64,000 nucleotides of DNA from Aotearoamyces nothofagi (taxonomy: Eukaryota > Ascomycota > Leotiomycetes > Leotiales > Tympanidaceae). The stretch lies in contig JADDTR010000014.1 of assembly GCA_015345905.1 (NCBI GenBank), forward strand, positions 62,001 through 126,000, read 5' to 3'. A program made the translations under genes and the position numbers. The number at the start of each line of letters is the position of its first letter. Position 1 is the stretch's first letter. The notes beneath the pieces were generated by a model that was given only the letters and a program-made list of their open reading frames with translations, was not told the origin of the DNA and did not search any database. This document shows, in pieces, positions 47,602-58,880 of this stretch.

Positions 47602-48177
47602 ACCGGTTGGCAAGGAAGAACCCCAACGACGACCGTGGTTGAAGAAACACCGACTCGCGATCGGCTATCGGCTCCGGAAGTGTCAAGATCGGATCGCCTG
47701 GATGCTGCAATGCGAGCGAGGGAGCATACACACCCTGCACGGCAGCGACCTGGAAGTCCAGTTCCGCGCGACAGCTAGACGAGGGCTAAGATCGGACACC
47801 CGCGAGTCCGCACGGCCAAGAGGCATAGCACTCCCGCCCTGGACGCAAACGTCTGCGCATGGGCGTGATGTGAACCCTGGCGGGCATTGTATAGTACAGG
47901 TGGAGAGAAGACCAGCGAGAGTGCCTAGCAATGGCGGCGGGTGAAGGGCCTCGCTCCGCCATGGCCATGCCGCTGGGGGATGGATGCCTCTGCGATTGTC
48001 CCACGGCGATGCGATGCGACAACGTGATATACAGTACAGGCTCGTGTCCGCAGCAGAACTGGCACGAGGAGGTGCTGGGCTACGAGAGTGACCCGTAGGA
48101 AAATGCAGGAGGGATATCCATCGGGCTTATGTAGAGCAACACACATGGAGCAACCCATTCTTCTCCAGGACCTCTGT

Positions 48178-48213
48178 CGCCTGCGCCTGCGCCTGCGCCT
48201 GCGCCTGCGCCTG
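48178..48213 (+). repeat. Hexamer tandem repeat, CGCCTG x6
   Basis: Six perfect copies in the wetA upstream region. Confidence 0.95.
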
Positions 48214-48499
48214 AGCAGCTGCCCAGGGGGGCTGCGGGAGAGTGACGACAGGGACCCGCGCCAGCAATGGCGCAACACACATGATGCATGATTGTACATC
48301 ATGCATCATACATCAGACATCAGACGCCATACATATTATATTGTACGCACAGTGCACAGTGCACAGTGTACAGGACACGCCGTCCCTCACTTGCCGCCCT
48401 GGACACCTGGGGCTCGTTGGGACGGTGGGTGGTGCCGTTGACGAGGTGAGCGGCCGTTTGCAGAATGTGTGGGGTTGGCTCCCGTGGCCCAGGGACGCA

Positions 48500-48544
48500 G
48501 GGCAGGCGGTAGGGCAGGCGGCAGGGCAGGCGGCAGGGCAGGCA
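48500..48544 (+). repeat. 12-mer tandem repeat, GGGCAGGCGGYA
   Basis: Three full copies and a partial fourth, with one base change in the first. Confidence 0.9.
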
Positions 48545-50167
48545 CTGGAATGCTGGCCTGCTGGCTCGCCACGAAGGTCGCCGCATGCGGCATGCGCGCT
48601 ACCCGTAGTGTGGCGTGGCTTGACAGCCGCCGCGGCCCCTCATTGGCCCGACACGCGTAGCGCCAGCTAGGGCGAGCGCCCAGGACCCCATGCGCGATAG
48701 TGGCGCTGCAGGGGGGCAAGGCGTGACAGCAGCAAAGCGAAAAGTGGCTCCGGGCCTGGCCGCGGAATCGAGGCACGGCTGAAACCCGGGCGGATGATTG
48801 GCTGGCACTCGTCCCCCCCCATGGCTCCTACCTCATGTGCTGCGAGTCTGCGGGCCTGCGATTTGGCAGTCCGGGTCGCCTGCCGACAGATCGACGTAGC
48901 TAGCGCTGTACTGTACACATGTTGACCTGCACATCGCAGGGGAGGGGCAGAAGCTGCGGAAGTCACCCAGGGCCTGTCTGCCTGCCTATCTGCCTAGGTC
49001 GCTGGGCAGCTGGGTGGGAGTTCTGGATTCTCCGCCGGCAGGCAGACCGACGCCCAGATCATTCGCCGAGAGTGCAGCGACAGCAGCAGCAGTAACCGCG
49101 GTGTCTGGAATGGCTCCCCTTCCGTTGCCACGTTGTGTGTGCATGAGGCGGCGTGCATCTGCAGGTACAGCATGCAGGAACTCCTTGCGTTGCCCCGGCT
49201 GCTTCGCTGGTACTGTACCTTGCATATGGAACGCGGATAGCTGCCATGGTTGCCAGAGGGTCCCTGTTCCTCAAATGCGACTGTGCTCGAGGCCAGTATC
49301 CGTAATCACGTGGCCTGCCAGTCGGGATGGTGGCAGGCCGCTGGGCCTCGTCTGGGTATCCCCCGGTGAGCCCGACGTGACAGGATATACAGCTGCCGGG
49401 CCTCGAGCTGTCCGATAAAGGCACTGCTATGGACTCGGCCAGAGCTGATCTAGAGCTTCACCTCTTCAAAGGGTCTTCATATCAGGCGCTATCTTAGCGG
49501 ATGTATGTCCGGACGCCCGACCGAACCCCCAATGTGCTCAAAATGAAGGGTTCTCGGAGATGTCGTCGACAGTTGAGAAACAAGTGTGGATGGAGACCAT
49601 GCCATATCCCCCAACAGATAATATAGAGCAGGGGTTTGTCGGATGCGCCAGAAAATGCGTCGATACCATGGTACGACGAGCTGCATTTTCAATCAAGAGG
49701 GTTGCTTACCTGTTGAACAACGACAGCAGACCACAAACACGGTGAAATAGCTTATCCACAATGCGCCAGTGACTTGGTATCGAAGAAACCGTACGTACTA
49801 TTGAGCAATTCACTTGAATCAGGTCAGCTTAGCAAGCCAACTATAAATGGTACACCACAAGATACTTCCGGTGCCATGGAGAGAAATGGTGCGGCCAGAG
49901 CCAGCCTTGCGCACAATGTTAGTTGACTATCGATTTAACAAGCATCCATCCATAAAAGACGTGACCTGAGTACTATTGCTAGTATAATCACGAATCTATC
50001 GCTCTCCTTCCTGGGCGTGGAGATACGGCTACTGGCTGACTGTGCGCAATAAAGTTTGTCAATCCGGGGAATAGCGGATCGGCTTGCACAGGCATGGTCA
50101 ACGAGGACATTCAGGTTGCGACAACGGATCTAGAATAGCTGCATATGGACAAGTAGCAGGTGCACAA

Positions 50168-51230
50168 CTAGACGTCCATGTTCCGGACCTTTGGCATAAA
50201 CGCCATACCTATTGTTGATCTATTAGTGATGCCATAGGTGTGCGGATGGAGAATATGCTTACCTCCACCTCTGGTACCTCTAACACTTTGAGCTAGCGTC
50301 TCGCCCCCGGTGTCTGTCTTTCCCTCATGTATCCCACCAGCTGATCTCTCAATAACATGGCGCCTCAGTTTGGCCAGAATCTCGCTATTCTTCCAACGTG
50401 CCGGAACTGGTCGATACAGAGGTTTGAAAGTGCCCACTGTCTGTGCCCACTCACCACTTCTCGGCTTACTGCGTCGCCATTCATCAGAGTGTGGTTTTGA
50501 CCCAGTATGCTGTTCCTGAGAGGTGCCTTGAGCGACTTGGGTAGTACCATCTGATTCGACACCAGCACCCTCAGGTTCTTGTGTGGCCCAGTAATAGATA
50601 TCCCAATCGTTCTCGTCCAGGAACAGGTCGTATTGAGCCATTTGTGCACGTGTCATGTGTTCGAGATAAGCGTCTGCAAAGGTTGACATCAGTAGATCGC
50701 TCTCAAGTGTTCCTCTCTTGCGACTTTGATCTGCGGATTACGAATCAGTAATGCCATGGCTTTCATAAACGGGGGGTAGACAAACATAGTAACCTAGCTC
50801 GCATGGTATTTTCATCTTCCCCAATTCTTCTCAACGGCTCTATCTTGAAACTGCCCCCTTCCAGCTCGCCAACACCCAATTCAGCACCTAGACCAGCATC
50901 AGGCTCGCCCTTCTGCGTGCCTCCAGTCAGGCGTTCCGTATTTTCCGGGATAGAGTCTTTTGGTGTGAAGTCTGAATCGACTGACGAGATGAGGTCTGGA
51001 GGGGGATTTTGAACTCCCACTTTGGGCATCGCATTGGCAATTGTCGAGTTCGTATTTGTCATATGTGAATTAAGAGGCTTCTCTTGCTGTATTTTTCGAT
51101 GTTCGGAGACGGTCTCTGGCTCCTTCGCATTGCCTGCACCTGCCATTCGTATTCGTGCAGTTGTTGATAGAGCTCTCGACAGTGCCATAGAAGGCCGCAC
51201 CGAACGGAATGCAAGCCTCACTAAAGACAT
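50168..51230 (-). CDS. Succinate dehydrogenase assembly factor 2 (SDHAF2/Sdh5; 317 aa)
   Basis: Exons 51230-50786, 50730-50263 and 50208-50168; introns of 55 and 54 nt; 317 aa. The N-terminus ([20 protein letters not shown]) is a clear mitochondrial presequence. The core is unmistakable: [34 protein letters not shown] (Gly155-Asp160), [20 protein letters not shown] and [16 protein letters not shown] fungal C-terminal extension follows, with [19 protein letters not shown]. The factor attaches FAD covalently to the flavoprotein subunit of succinate dehydrogenase in the matrix. The first intron uses an unusual GTTTGT donor and cuts inside the core, so the protein cannot be read without splicing. 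The last exon codes 13 residues. Confidence 0.96.
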
Positions 51231-51716
51231 CGGGAATGGTTTAAGAGTTTACAAATACAAGGAGTAGGAGATAAATAACGTTGGTAGGCGTTGTGGTCCC
51301 GTAGTTGTAGATTGATAGGAAAATACCTTGATCTCATAATTAATTCGAGTCGAGAGTCGTTTACATCATTACAACTCCACCTGCACTCCACTCCCAATCA
51401 TGAGCTAGTTTCGGTTATGAACCTAGAGCCCCTGCATATCGATACGATTAATAACCTCGCACGCCTCGTTATATTCAAACTGATGGACTTTCACACCTCT
51501 AGGTTAATTCGACTCAGCTTTAGCTCCTTGCACATATTGGAATTGATTTGAACATGGTAGTTTATTAGGTCACGTTCATAGGTATCATCATTTTGACCAA
51601 GCCACCCGAAGACACCCAGGCATAAGATCTTCTAAACACTTGTGATATATTTTGGGGTATTTCCTTTTAGTCCTAATTCATATCCGATCTTGGATCCTTC
51701 AAGGCCAAAGCTTCTG
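51231..51716. other. Spacer between SDH5 and MED1
   Basis: Promoter and leader of the SDH assembly factor gene plus the 3' flank of MED1. No gene seen. Confidence 0.65.
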
Positions 51717-53828
51717 TCATTGCAACCGGGTCCTGACGAACTCCACGAAAATATCAATATCCTCAGACATTTCCAGTATTTTAGCCAGATCAGCTGCGGC
51801 GATAGCGCGTCCCTTCCCCTTGTTACCTGGCGAATCATCGTCATCTAGTACACTCTGAGAAGTGACTGTTAGAGTACCATTCATGCCAATATCAAACCAT
51901 ATATCTGCTGTCCGCCTTCGAAATGGGAAAGTAATCCTCATGCGAGGAAGTGGCTGCGTATATAGAGATACGTCAATAGGCAATTTCTGGAATGGAGCTG
52001 TCGCGGGGTTCTCCGGCATCGCCCCTGGTATAAACTCTTTTAATTCGTCTTTGAATGTTTTGAGAGGCTTCCCGCCATCATCATCATCGTTATCGTCATT
52101 ATTATCTTCTTGCTCATGTTTAATAGGAGTCGCGTCTGCAAATTGAGAACCAAAGCTCCTTTCGAGTAGTGTGGATAGACGTGCATACTGACGAAGTATT
52201 GGAAGCACATCTACAAGTTGACGTGGGTGTGAGAACGGAAGGTCAGTCAATGTACGTCCGTATTCTAGCTTCTGAAAGTTGAGGGTATTCTTGTGCATCT
52301 TTAAGTCCTTTCGACCATCTTGATCGAATACCACGAGGCTTTTCTGCCTCTGTACTCTCCTATGTGATCCGTCGGCCTCGATCTTCTCATCTGCATTCGG
52401 AGGGAATAATAGATTATCGAAATGAGATAGTGGATAAGCCTCCAAAGTTGCGCCGGTAGAGTTGTGGATTTGCATCGCAGCACCATAGGGAACAACTAGC
52501 GGAGGGTCAAATTTGGCAACGAAGATAACATCCGGGAACTTTGCATTGCTGCTATTGAGATGCTGCTCGATTCCTTCCATCAGGGCATCTTCTTTTACAG
52601 GTTCGGAATCCGGGAGCAGTATATTTTCTGGGTCTTGCCAGTCGAGTACTGGACCAGTAGTTGCCAAGAGCAGATCGTCTGCAGATGGATTGGCCTTCTG
52701 AATATCCACGGATATCCACTTATCGGATACACGAACAGAAGGGTACACGAGTGCAGATGATGGTGCACATTCGATAACAAGTGACCAGGTCTTCAGGTTA
52801 TTCGTGTCTTCGAGCTCGTTAGTCTGGCTCTTACTTTTCGGGATCCGATGCCTATCTTGCCAGTAGTCAAGACTCAACCCAACATTCCCCCTGGCATTCA
52901 TAACCGGACGTCCACTCTTAGTACACAGTGCCGTCCTTGTTATATGATCAGCACCTTTACCGACCATATCCTCGTCCTCTTGTAACCTCAGGATCTCCCA
53001 TTCGTGCAGTCTTAGAAGACTCTCGTATAGTCCCGCCACTGCTTCGTGGCAGTTTAACGACGGCATGACACTCAGCTTATCAAGCGCTGCTAAGCGTTCT
53101 AGGTTGGCCGCAAATTTATCAAGCATCTTGGTCAATGGACTCTCCCGTGGCGCAAGCTGTAGGTCCCGTAGCAGTATCTTACCCGCGTCATTTGAGTGCT
53201 TTGTAACGATCTCCGGCGATTCTGGGAATGAAAGCGACACCTTCGTAACGATGTTATTTGTAAAGTCGATATCAAGAGAGAGACCCGTGCCGGCTATAAT
53301 GAGTGTTCGGATGCTTCCACCACTACCCATTTGCGTTTCCCATAAACATTCCATACCAATACGCCTTGCTAACCTCTCAATTCCTTCCTCGCTGACTCGA
53401 CCGTTACTGGACTAATTACACCATGTCAGTGCTGGGCACGCCAGTATATAAAATCGACATACCTTTAAGATCTCAATGACTTGTTGCAGCTTTCTCTTCT
53501 GATCATCTTCATCACCTCTCCCAATGTTATGTAACCCACCACCCATACCACCCAGACTGACGCCTCCAGCGCTATCCAATGTGAGATCACCAAGGGTTGG
53601 CAAGACGGCTAAAGCAGCCGCGGTTGGACTGTCGAAATTCATTGCACCAAAGGACGAGTTAGAAGGGTGATTCGCAGGCGATTTCTTGAATTGCTGCGGA
53701 GAGGGCATAACAGACTTAGGCCCATGGGGCGAGAAGGCTGTAAGGTGTGACTGCGAGCCGGAGAAGGGTGTCGAGACCGGAGGTGTCGCTGCCACATGAG
53801 CGTGCTTGCCAGTTGTGGGAGTCGCCAT
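51717..53828 (-). CDS. Mediator complex subunit 1, fungal MED1 (686 aa)
   Basis: Exons 53828-53463 and 53411-51717, joined by a 51-nt intron (GTATGT/TAG), give 686 aa. A Ser/Pro/Thr-rich N-terminus is followed by AAALAVLPTLGDLTLDSAGG and KRKLQQVIEILK, then VSEEGIERLARRIGMECLWE and a long alpha/beta domain typical of fungal Med1. MED1 belongs to the middle module of Mediator and links activators to RNA polymerase II. The start at 53828 is preferred over an in-frame ATG at 53855 because MATPT... fits fungal homologues. An acidic Asp-rich insert (NNDDNDDDDGG) lies near residue 560. Confidence 0.9.
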
Positions 53829-54595
53829 TACGATGGCAAGGCTAGGCAATAGCAATTCTAGCCCAGATCTCTGCGATCCGACTGAGGCTTAATTGTCGCC
53901 CTCAGTCACAAAGCTCGCATGTAGCAGGCTACCTAGCTGGGGACCGCGATCTCTAATGGTACCCTTGGGCGCGTAACAGGGCTGGGTGGCTATGTCGAGA
54001 TAAGGTTGAAGGCGCATCGCAGTATGGTAGAACTTCTAGGTGTAGGATTGTGTATAATTAACGTCATATGCGCATTGCCTAGATACCGTATCATGAATGG
54101 CATTCGAGAGCTGGCGAGGAATTGATCTGGTACGAAATCTATGCGGGACCTTTCCGCAGGTTAATCAATCGGTGGCCAGGCCTGTACTAACGATTAGAAT
54201 TAACTTCAAAAACCCAATAAATACATTGGCAATCCCTCTCGCCGAAAACAAACTGCCATGACAATTAGATTTATAATTAGTGGCAATAGTGATCTTCTAT
54301 AGCTATTCCATAATTTAGTAGCAGCGGTTTGTTATAAAATAAATCGATTTTCAGAGCAGAAAGCTACTTCTGTGTGCATCGATACAAAATGTAGATGCTA
54401 ACTGAGCCATCACTGTTCTTGCTAGCTGCTAAGGAATTAATACAAAGAGAAATCGACGACCCTTAGACACGGGCATAAAGCTCGCCGTAGGAGTCGTTAC
54501 AATATGTAAGCATTTTTTGCTCATGACACCACTAGAGCTTTCGTGATGGCCAATTTCCAGACTCGCAAACCTATCACTGTTTAATACGCCTCTCA
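53829..54595. other. Intergenic region, AT-rich
   Basis: Promoter of MED1 and 3' flank of the next minus-strand gene. AT-rich from about 54190 to 54400. No gene supported. Confidence 0.6.
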
Positions 54596-56146
54596 CTAAT
54601 AACGTCCCTCCCCCATTAATTGCTCTATTCTCTTCTTCTCCTTTTGCTTGTATAACATGAATTCCAATTTTTCCTGAATCATTGCCGCATGGTTTCCTGT
54701 GGCACTTCCGCTTATAGCGAGCATAGTGCTTGGCTTTGGTCTAATCATCTTCCCCTTAGGGGGGTTGAGAGATTTTGTTCCAGTCAAAGGGTACTTCCTA
54801 ATGAATTCTGCAAGTTGCATCTCTGCATACCATGGCTCAAAGCTATCAACTTCTCTTCCACAGGCTGCGTGATCGTCGAATATAGCCCTTTTCCGCACAC
54901 ATGCTGGTTGCGAGGACGTCTCCACATGCCGAACATCTACCTTAATTGATGCCTTCAAAGCCAGTGGATTTTGCTGAGAATTTTCCAGTCTGTTCAGCAC
55001 ATCGAAACACTGTGAAGACTTGAAATCGTGAGCTGTGGGGTCGAGTCTCTTCGCTTTCCTGGCTATAGCGCTGCCTTTCAGTTCCTCTTCAGCATCGTCG
55101 AAACCAAGTTCGATCAAAGCCTCCTCAAACATCATCATAAGCCTCTTCTTCCCACACTTCTTCAACTCTCGCGGGGATTCTACGTGACGACCGATCATCA
55201 GCTCGACTCCAGGAAGTTCCTGGCCGGCCTCTGCAACCTCACTCTTAATGCCTCCATTCCTAGGCTGGCTCTCTGGATCTTTTTGGACCAGTGGTCCATA
55301 TTCCTGAACCGCTGGATCCCAGGCAACGGTTCTGTTTATGCATGCCAGATCAGAATCGTGATTCCTGTAGCGACTGGGTAAACTGAGCGCTGAACTGCTT
55401 TTGAGCTTCCCTAGTAGGAATGGCGTTGAAGAAGCAGTAGAAGGGGCTTTGGTCACTCTTTGACCACTCCAGGTCTCTGCAAAAAGCCGGAGGAGTTTTT
55501 CGGACTCCTCTTTGAGCAATTCTGCCTCTCGCGGCTCATCCTGTCTTGCGAATTCCAACAGGCCAGCGGTGAAATCGGTTTCCTTGGCTGGCAGCGGTCG
55601 ATAAACCCCCGATGCCTCGCGATACAGCTTATCTAGTACTTGAAGTGAATGTCGGTGCGCACAAGATGTGATTACTGGAGGGTTTGCAGATACTGCTCTC
55701 TTTCTTTGAACTGGTATCTTCTGTGTAGAAGTATTATCAGATGGATGTGGCATGCTACATGCTCCATCAACCCCCTTGCATTCCATCCCATCAATGGACT
55801 GATTACACGGACGATTGGGTTTATCAATCACTGCGCGGCGATAAAAAAAGTCCTCTAAGAGAGGCCTTGAAGCTCTGCCCTTCGAGGCACTTCTTATATC
55901 AGTAATAGAAGGCGGCCACAAGAGACAGGCATCACCGGATTCCTTGTGGGGTTTCGGCTTAGGACTTTGAACAACTGGGCTTGCAGCATTTTCGAATGTA
56001 TTTCCAAGCGCAATGCGTCTCTTTGACCTCTCTTTGTTAAGTAGAGCTCTCAGTGTGGCAGTTTTTGTCATTCTCGGAGCTGGTACACCGGCGGTTTTGA
56101 GTCGTAGGCCCTTTCGAGGGGCTTTATTCTCAGAGTGTGGAAACAT
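54596..56146 (-). CDS. Unknown, largely disordered fungal protein (516 aa)
   Basis: Open for 516 codons from the first ATG at 56146. The start MFPHSENKAPRKGLRLKTAG is basic, as is the following stretch with MTKTATLRALLNKERSKRRI. There is a Cys-containing linker, a helical Leu-rich middle (about 190-235), and an acidic segment around residues 345-375 (MMMFEEALIELGFDDAEEEL). The C-terminal block has EPWYAEMQLAEFIRKYPL, then a short coiled coil rich in Lys/Glu. I do not recognise a domain. The patterned basic, helical and coiled-coil parts argue that it is real; a nuclear or scaffold role would be a guess. Confidence 0.75.
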   Translation of the reverse strand: MFPHSENKAPRKGLRLKTAGVPAPRMTKTATLRALLNKERSKRRIALGNTFENAASPVVQSPKPKPHKESGDACLLWPPSITDIRSASKGRASRPLLEDFFYRRAVIDKPNRPCNQSIDGMECKGVDGACSMPHPSDNTSTQKIPVQRKRAVSANPPVITSCAHRHSLQVLDKLYREASGVYRPLPAKETDFTAGLLEFARQDEPREAELLKEESEKLLRLFAETWSGQRVTKAPSTASSTPFLLGKLKSSSALSLPSRYRNHDSDLACINRTVAWDPAVQEYGPLVQKDPESQPRNGGIKSEVAEAGQELPGVELMIGRHVESPRELKKCGKKRLMMMFEEALIELGFDDAEEELKGSAIARKAKRLDPTAHDFKSSQCFDVLNRLENSQQNPLALKASIKVDVRHVETSSQPACVRKRAIFDDHAACGREVDSFEPWYAEMQLAEFIRKYPLTGTKSLNPPKGKMIRPKPSTMLAISGSATGNHAAMIQEKLEFMLYKQKEKKRIEQLMGEGRY

Positions 56147-56740
56147 AGCTATTCGTTGACCAGGTTCGAAAGCGAATGGCAATTATTAGTTGTTGACTGT
56201 AAAATGATTAGCTAAATGCCTAAATAACTGCTTCAAGAGGAGCCATTTACCAGCTCGATGATGCCTTTCCTCTTAGAATGACTCAAACACAACAACAATA
56301 GCGAACCAAAAGACCGTCGAACCTAGAAAAGCCTTTTAATGTGAGGTATAACCCAAGGATAAATGCACAACCAAGTAACAAAAACACGTAACTGTCCTCA
56401 GGAGACATATAACAAGCCACTATAAACAGAACGAAGTTTTTATCTAATAGCGATGCAGTGCACTTAAGACAAGGTAAAGAAGAGGGGAGAACGATATCCA
56501 TTAGAAGCTACTTCTCTTTGCTAATAAAAAAGGAAGGCACAATTTATAACTCTACAAAGGTGCCTTCGCTACGGAAGCTAATCTCGAGAGAGCCCAGAGA
56601 GTGAGTGTCCTCAGGAAAAAGGGCAAGTGCTACCTGGGAGAAGCAGTTCATTAACACTACATAACCGATTGATCAACATCTGATAACGTTAGACTATGTA
56701 ACAAATACAGTATGCATATATAGGCCATAATAAGATCATT
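56147..56740. other. Spacer with a small uncertain ORF
   Basis: Between the unknown gene and the AIM24-family stop. A 72-codon minus-strand frame at 56283-56501 has two hydrophobic stretches, but the AT-rich context and lack of homologues known to me make it doubtful. No other signal. Confidence 0.45.
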
Positions 56741-58076
56741 TTAAGCCACTGTTGCATGGGCACTGAGCCAAGCACCAAAGGCGGCCTTACAATTGTTAGT
56801 CAAGTGTATGTTATAACGTTACTAGCGTAACTTACGGGGTTCCTAGTCTGAAGGAATATTGTTCCAGGGCCGGTAAACTTGCATACAAGACCTTCTCCAG
56901 ACGAAAGACCAGAAATTATGCCTCCAGAGGCAACTCGCTCCAGCACGTATTTTGTATTCCAAGCAACGAGATGGCCATTGTCTACAATATATCGTTCACC
57001 TTCGACAAGCTGCAGTTTTATTAATCAGTGTATCATGAACTTGGACTTGAGTACTACTTACATCCTTCCGGATGATAGCGCCCAAGCTATTGATCCACAT
57101 GATGCCGGTTCCACTAATCTTATAGACGAATAGACCCTCGCCAGAAAACATTGCCTTTCCAATACCCTGCCTCTTATATTCTTTGATTACACCTTGCGTG
57201 CAAGCCAAAAAAGCATCTCTCCCAACTGACCACTGCTCATCACCAGAAAGTCGAATATTGGTTATGTCACCCAAAGAAGGGGGCGCAAGAAGAAGTTCAC
57301 CAGGGCCTGTGAAAGTCGAGTGTGCTATCTCACCTCCAATAACCAGTTTCTTCATGGAGAACTTCACTGAACCCTTTAGGGTAACAGTTGGCGACATTGC
57401 AATCATAGCTCCCGGCTTCACTTGGAGGGGGCAACCGAAAGCCAACTGAAGTGTCAAGATACTGTTCGTATCTCTGTGGCTGATTCTATAACTGCCACCA
57501 TTAAATGTTCCCACATCATCTTGTGTCGTGCTTGCTCCAACGAAGTGTCCTGCCGCCGGTGCACCGGCATGCAGATTTGCGGGCTGGCTAGTATTCAGAG
57601 CTGGTTGTCCTTCCGCATAGATATCTCCATGATGACCAGCAGAGCTACTAGATGGCGGAGACTGCTCAAATGCCGGTGCGCCGGATGGTGTCGTAGGTTG
57701 CGGACCTGGTCCACCTAAGGTCGGCTGTTGGTAGGACGTTCGGTGGGAGAAGTTAGGGGGTTGTGGGCTTTTCTGTTGGAAAGGCTGAGCTTGCTGCTGG
57801 GGAGGAAGTGGATAGCTTGATGACTGCTGACTGGGGGGAGGTGATGCTTGCTGCTGTGGGGGTGGAGGGTAGTATTGAGCATGGCTTGCCTGCGTAGGTG
57901 GTGTTCCTGACGGAGGAGGAGCGAAGCTTTGTTGGCCTTTACATGATCAGTAAGGATATTCGAGGAGAGATTGTAGATCCGCTACCATTGGAGCCATTCT
58001 TCTCTGGCGGGGCTGCATTTTGTTAGTTGATGGCTCCACTTGAAGGTCTTCAAAGCCTACGAGGATAATATGACAT
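56741..58076 (-). CDS. AIM24-family (DUF124) protein with Pro/Gln-rich N-terminus (378 aa)
   Basis: Five exons: 58076-58061, 58012-57986, 57936-57062, 57009-56836 and 56785-56741. The introns are 48, 49, 52 and 50 nt; 378 aa. The first 150 or so residues start [17 protein letters not shown] and are Pro/Gln/Ser-rich. A full AIM24/TRAP-like beta-domain follows: [58 protein letters not shown], and a C-terminus [19 protein letters not shown]. Yeast Aim24 is mitochondrial and helps MICOS stability; this Pro/Gln-rich form lacks a presequence and probably is cytosolic. The last intron (56786-56835) ends in AAG. The second has an AAG acceptor at 57937, or an in-frame CAG 30 nt further (exon from 57906) that removes ten residues. 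Confidence 0.88.
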
Positions 58077-58880
58077 GTTTGCGGCAAGATATGTCGAGAA
58101 CCAGATGAGTAGGCTTGCGATCAATGAAATGGTCCGTCTGAATAGTCACCGAGTGCCCTCGTCGTCAATCGAGCTAATTGCTGATACGATGCTGTCAGCT
58201 CAGCTCTGCCATTGCCTTACTTGACCCCGCTTCTCAGCTCATACCTTCAAGGTTGGTTGGCCTTGGGATTAATCTTGGTGGCAGAACGCTGCTACGAGTA
58301 CGCGACAGATAGTTAGAAGCTGGACGTCAATGATGATTGAAGTAAAGGTAGGCAGTGATTGTATAGCAACATCTTGATCAAGGCGCCGGTCCTTCTGTCA
58401 CGACTCACACATGACTTGGCGCCGATAGCCTTGGCCAGTGGATGTCTATTTCTAGAGGCACGACGGCTAAGCAAGTAGACATCGAGCTCCAGCCAATAGT
58501 AAGTGCGCAGCGGTATGCGTATATTGTTCGGCATCCTTGAGCAGAGCAGAGCAGTGGATGGGTGGATGGGTTTGATACCGCAATAGTTAGCTCCGGCGCT
58601 TAGAGGACTTCATTTTACAGGCCACAGCGGGCGGAGCGGGGGCCAGGGTCTGAGAGCTGGAATCCAAACCTGCCGTAAGCATCGCATGTCGCCAGGGTAG
58701 AAGAGTCTGGGCATCGGATTTCAAAGTTTGATTTTGATTTTGAAGATTACACTGATGTATTCGACTATGGTAGTCTACGCTATGGATGTAATTCATGATA
58801 AGCGGCAATAGCTTCCATTATAGAAAGCCAGAAGACTTCTCGAAAAGAGAATCCTGTAGCCAAGTTCCAGTCCGCATTGC
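58077..58880. other. Spacer between AIM24-family gene and eIF2-beta
   Basis: Promoter of the AIM24-family gene and 3' flank of eIF2-beta. Short frames have no domain. No RNA gene seen. Confidence 0.6.

Larger units (their letters stand above)
47018..50167. other. 3.1-kb upstream region of wetA, gene-free and GC-rich
   Basis: No supported coding region; long frames on both strands between 47.4 and 49.4 kb are GC-driven and lack domains. Contains candidate AbaA sites (47266-47601), a hexamer tract (48178-48213), a 12-mer tract (48500-48544), and CATCATAC/CAGTGCA repeats around 48298-48370. Confidence 0.6.

Noticed and set aside
47446-49424. Possible genes in the wetA upstream region
   Set aside because: Overlapping frames on both strands with equal lengths, no domains and no intron signals; GC content explains them.
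56283-56501. 72-codon minus-strand ORF with two hydrophobic stretches
   Set aside because: AT-rich hydrophobicity arises easily by chance; no conserved motif. Kept only as a note within the spacer.
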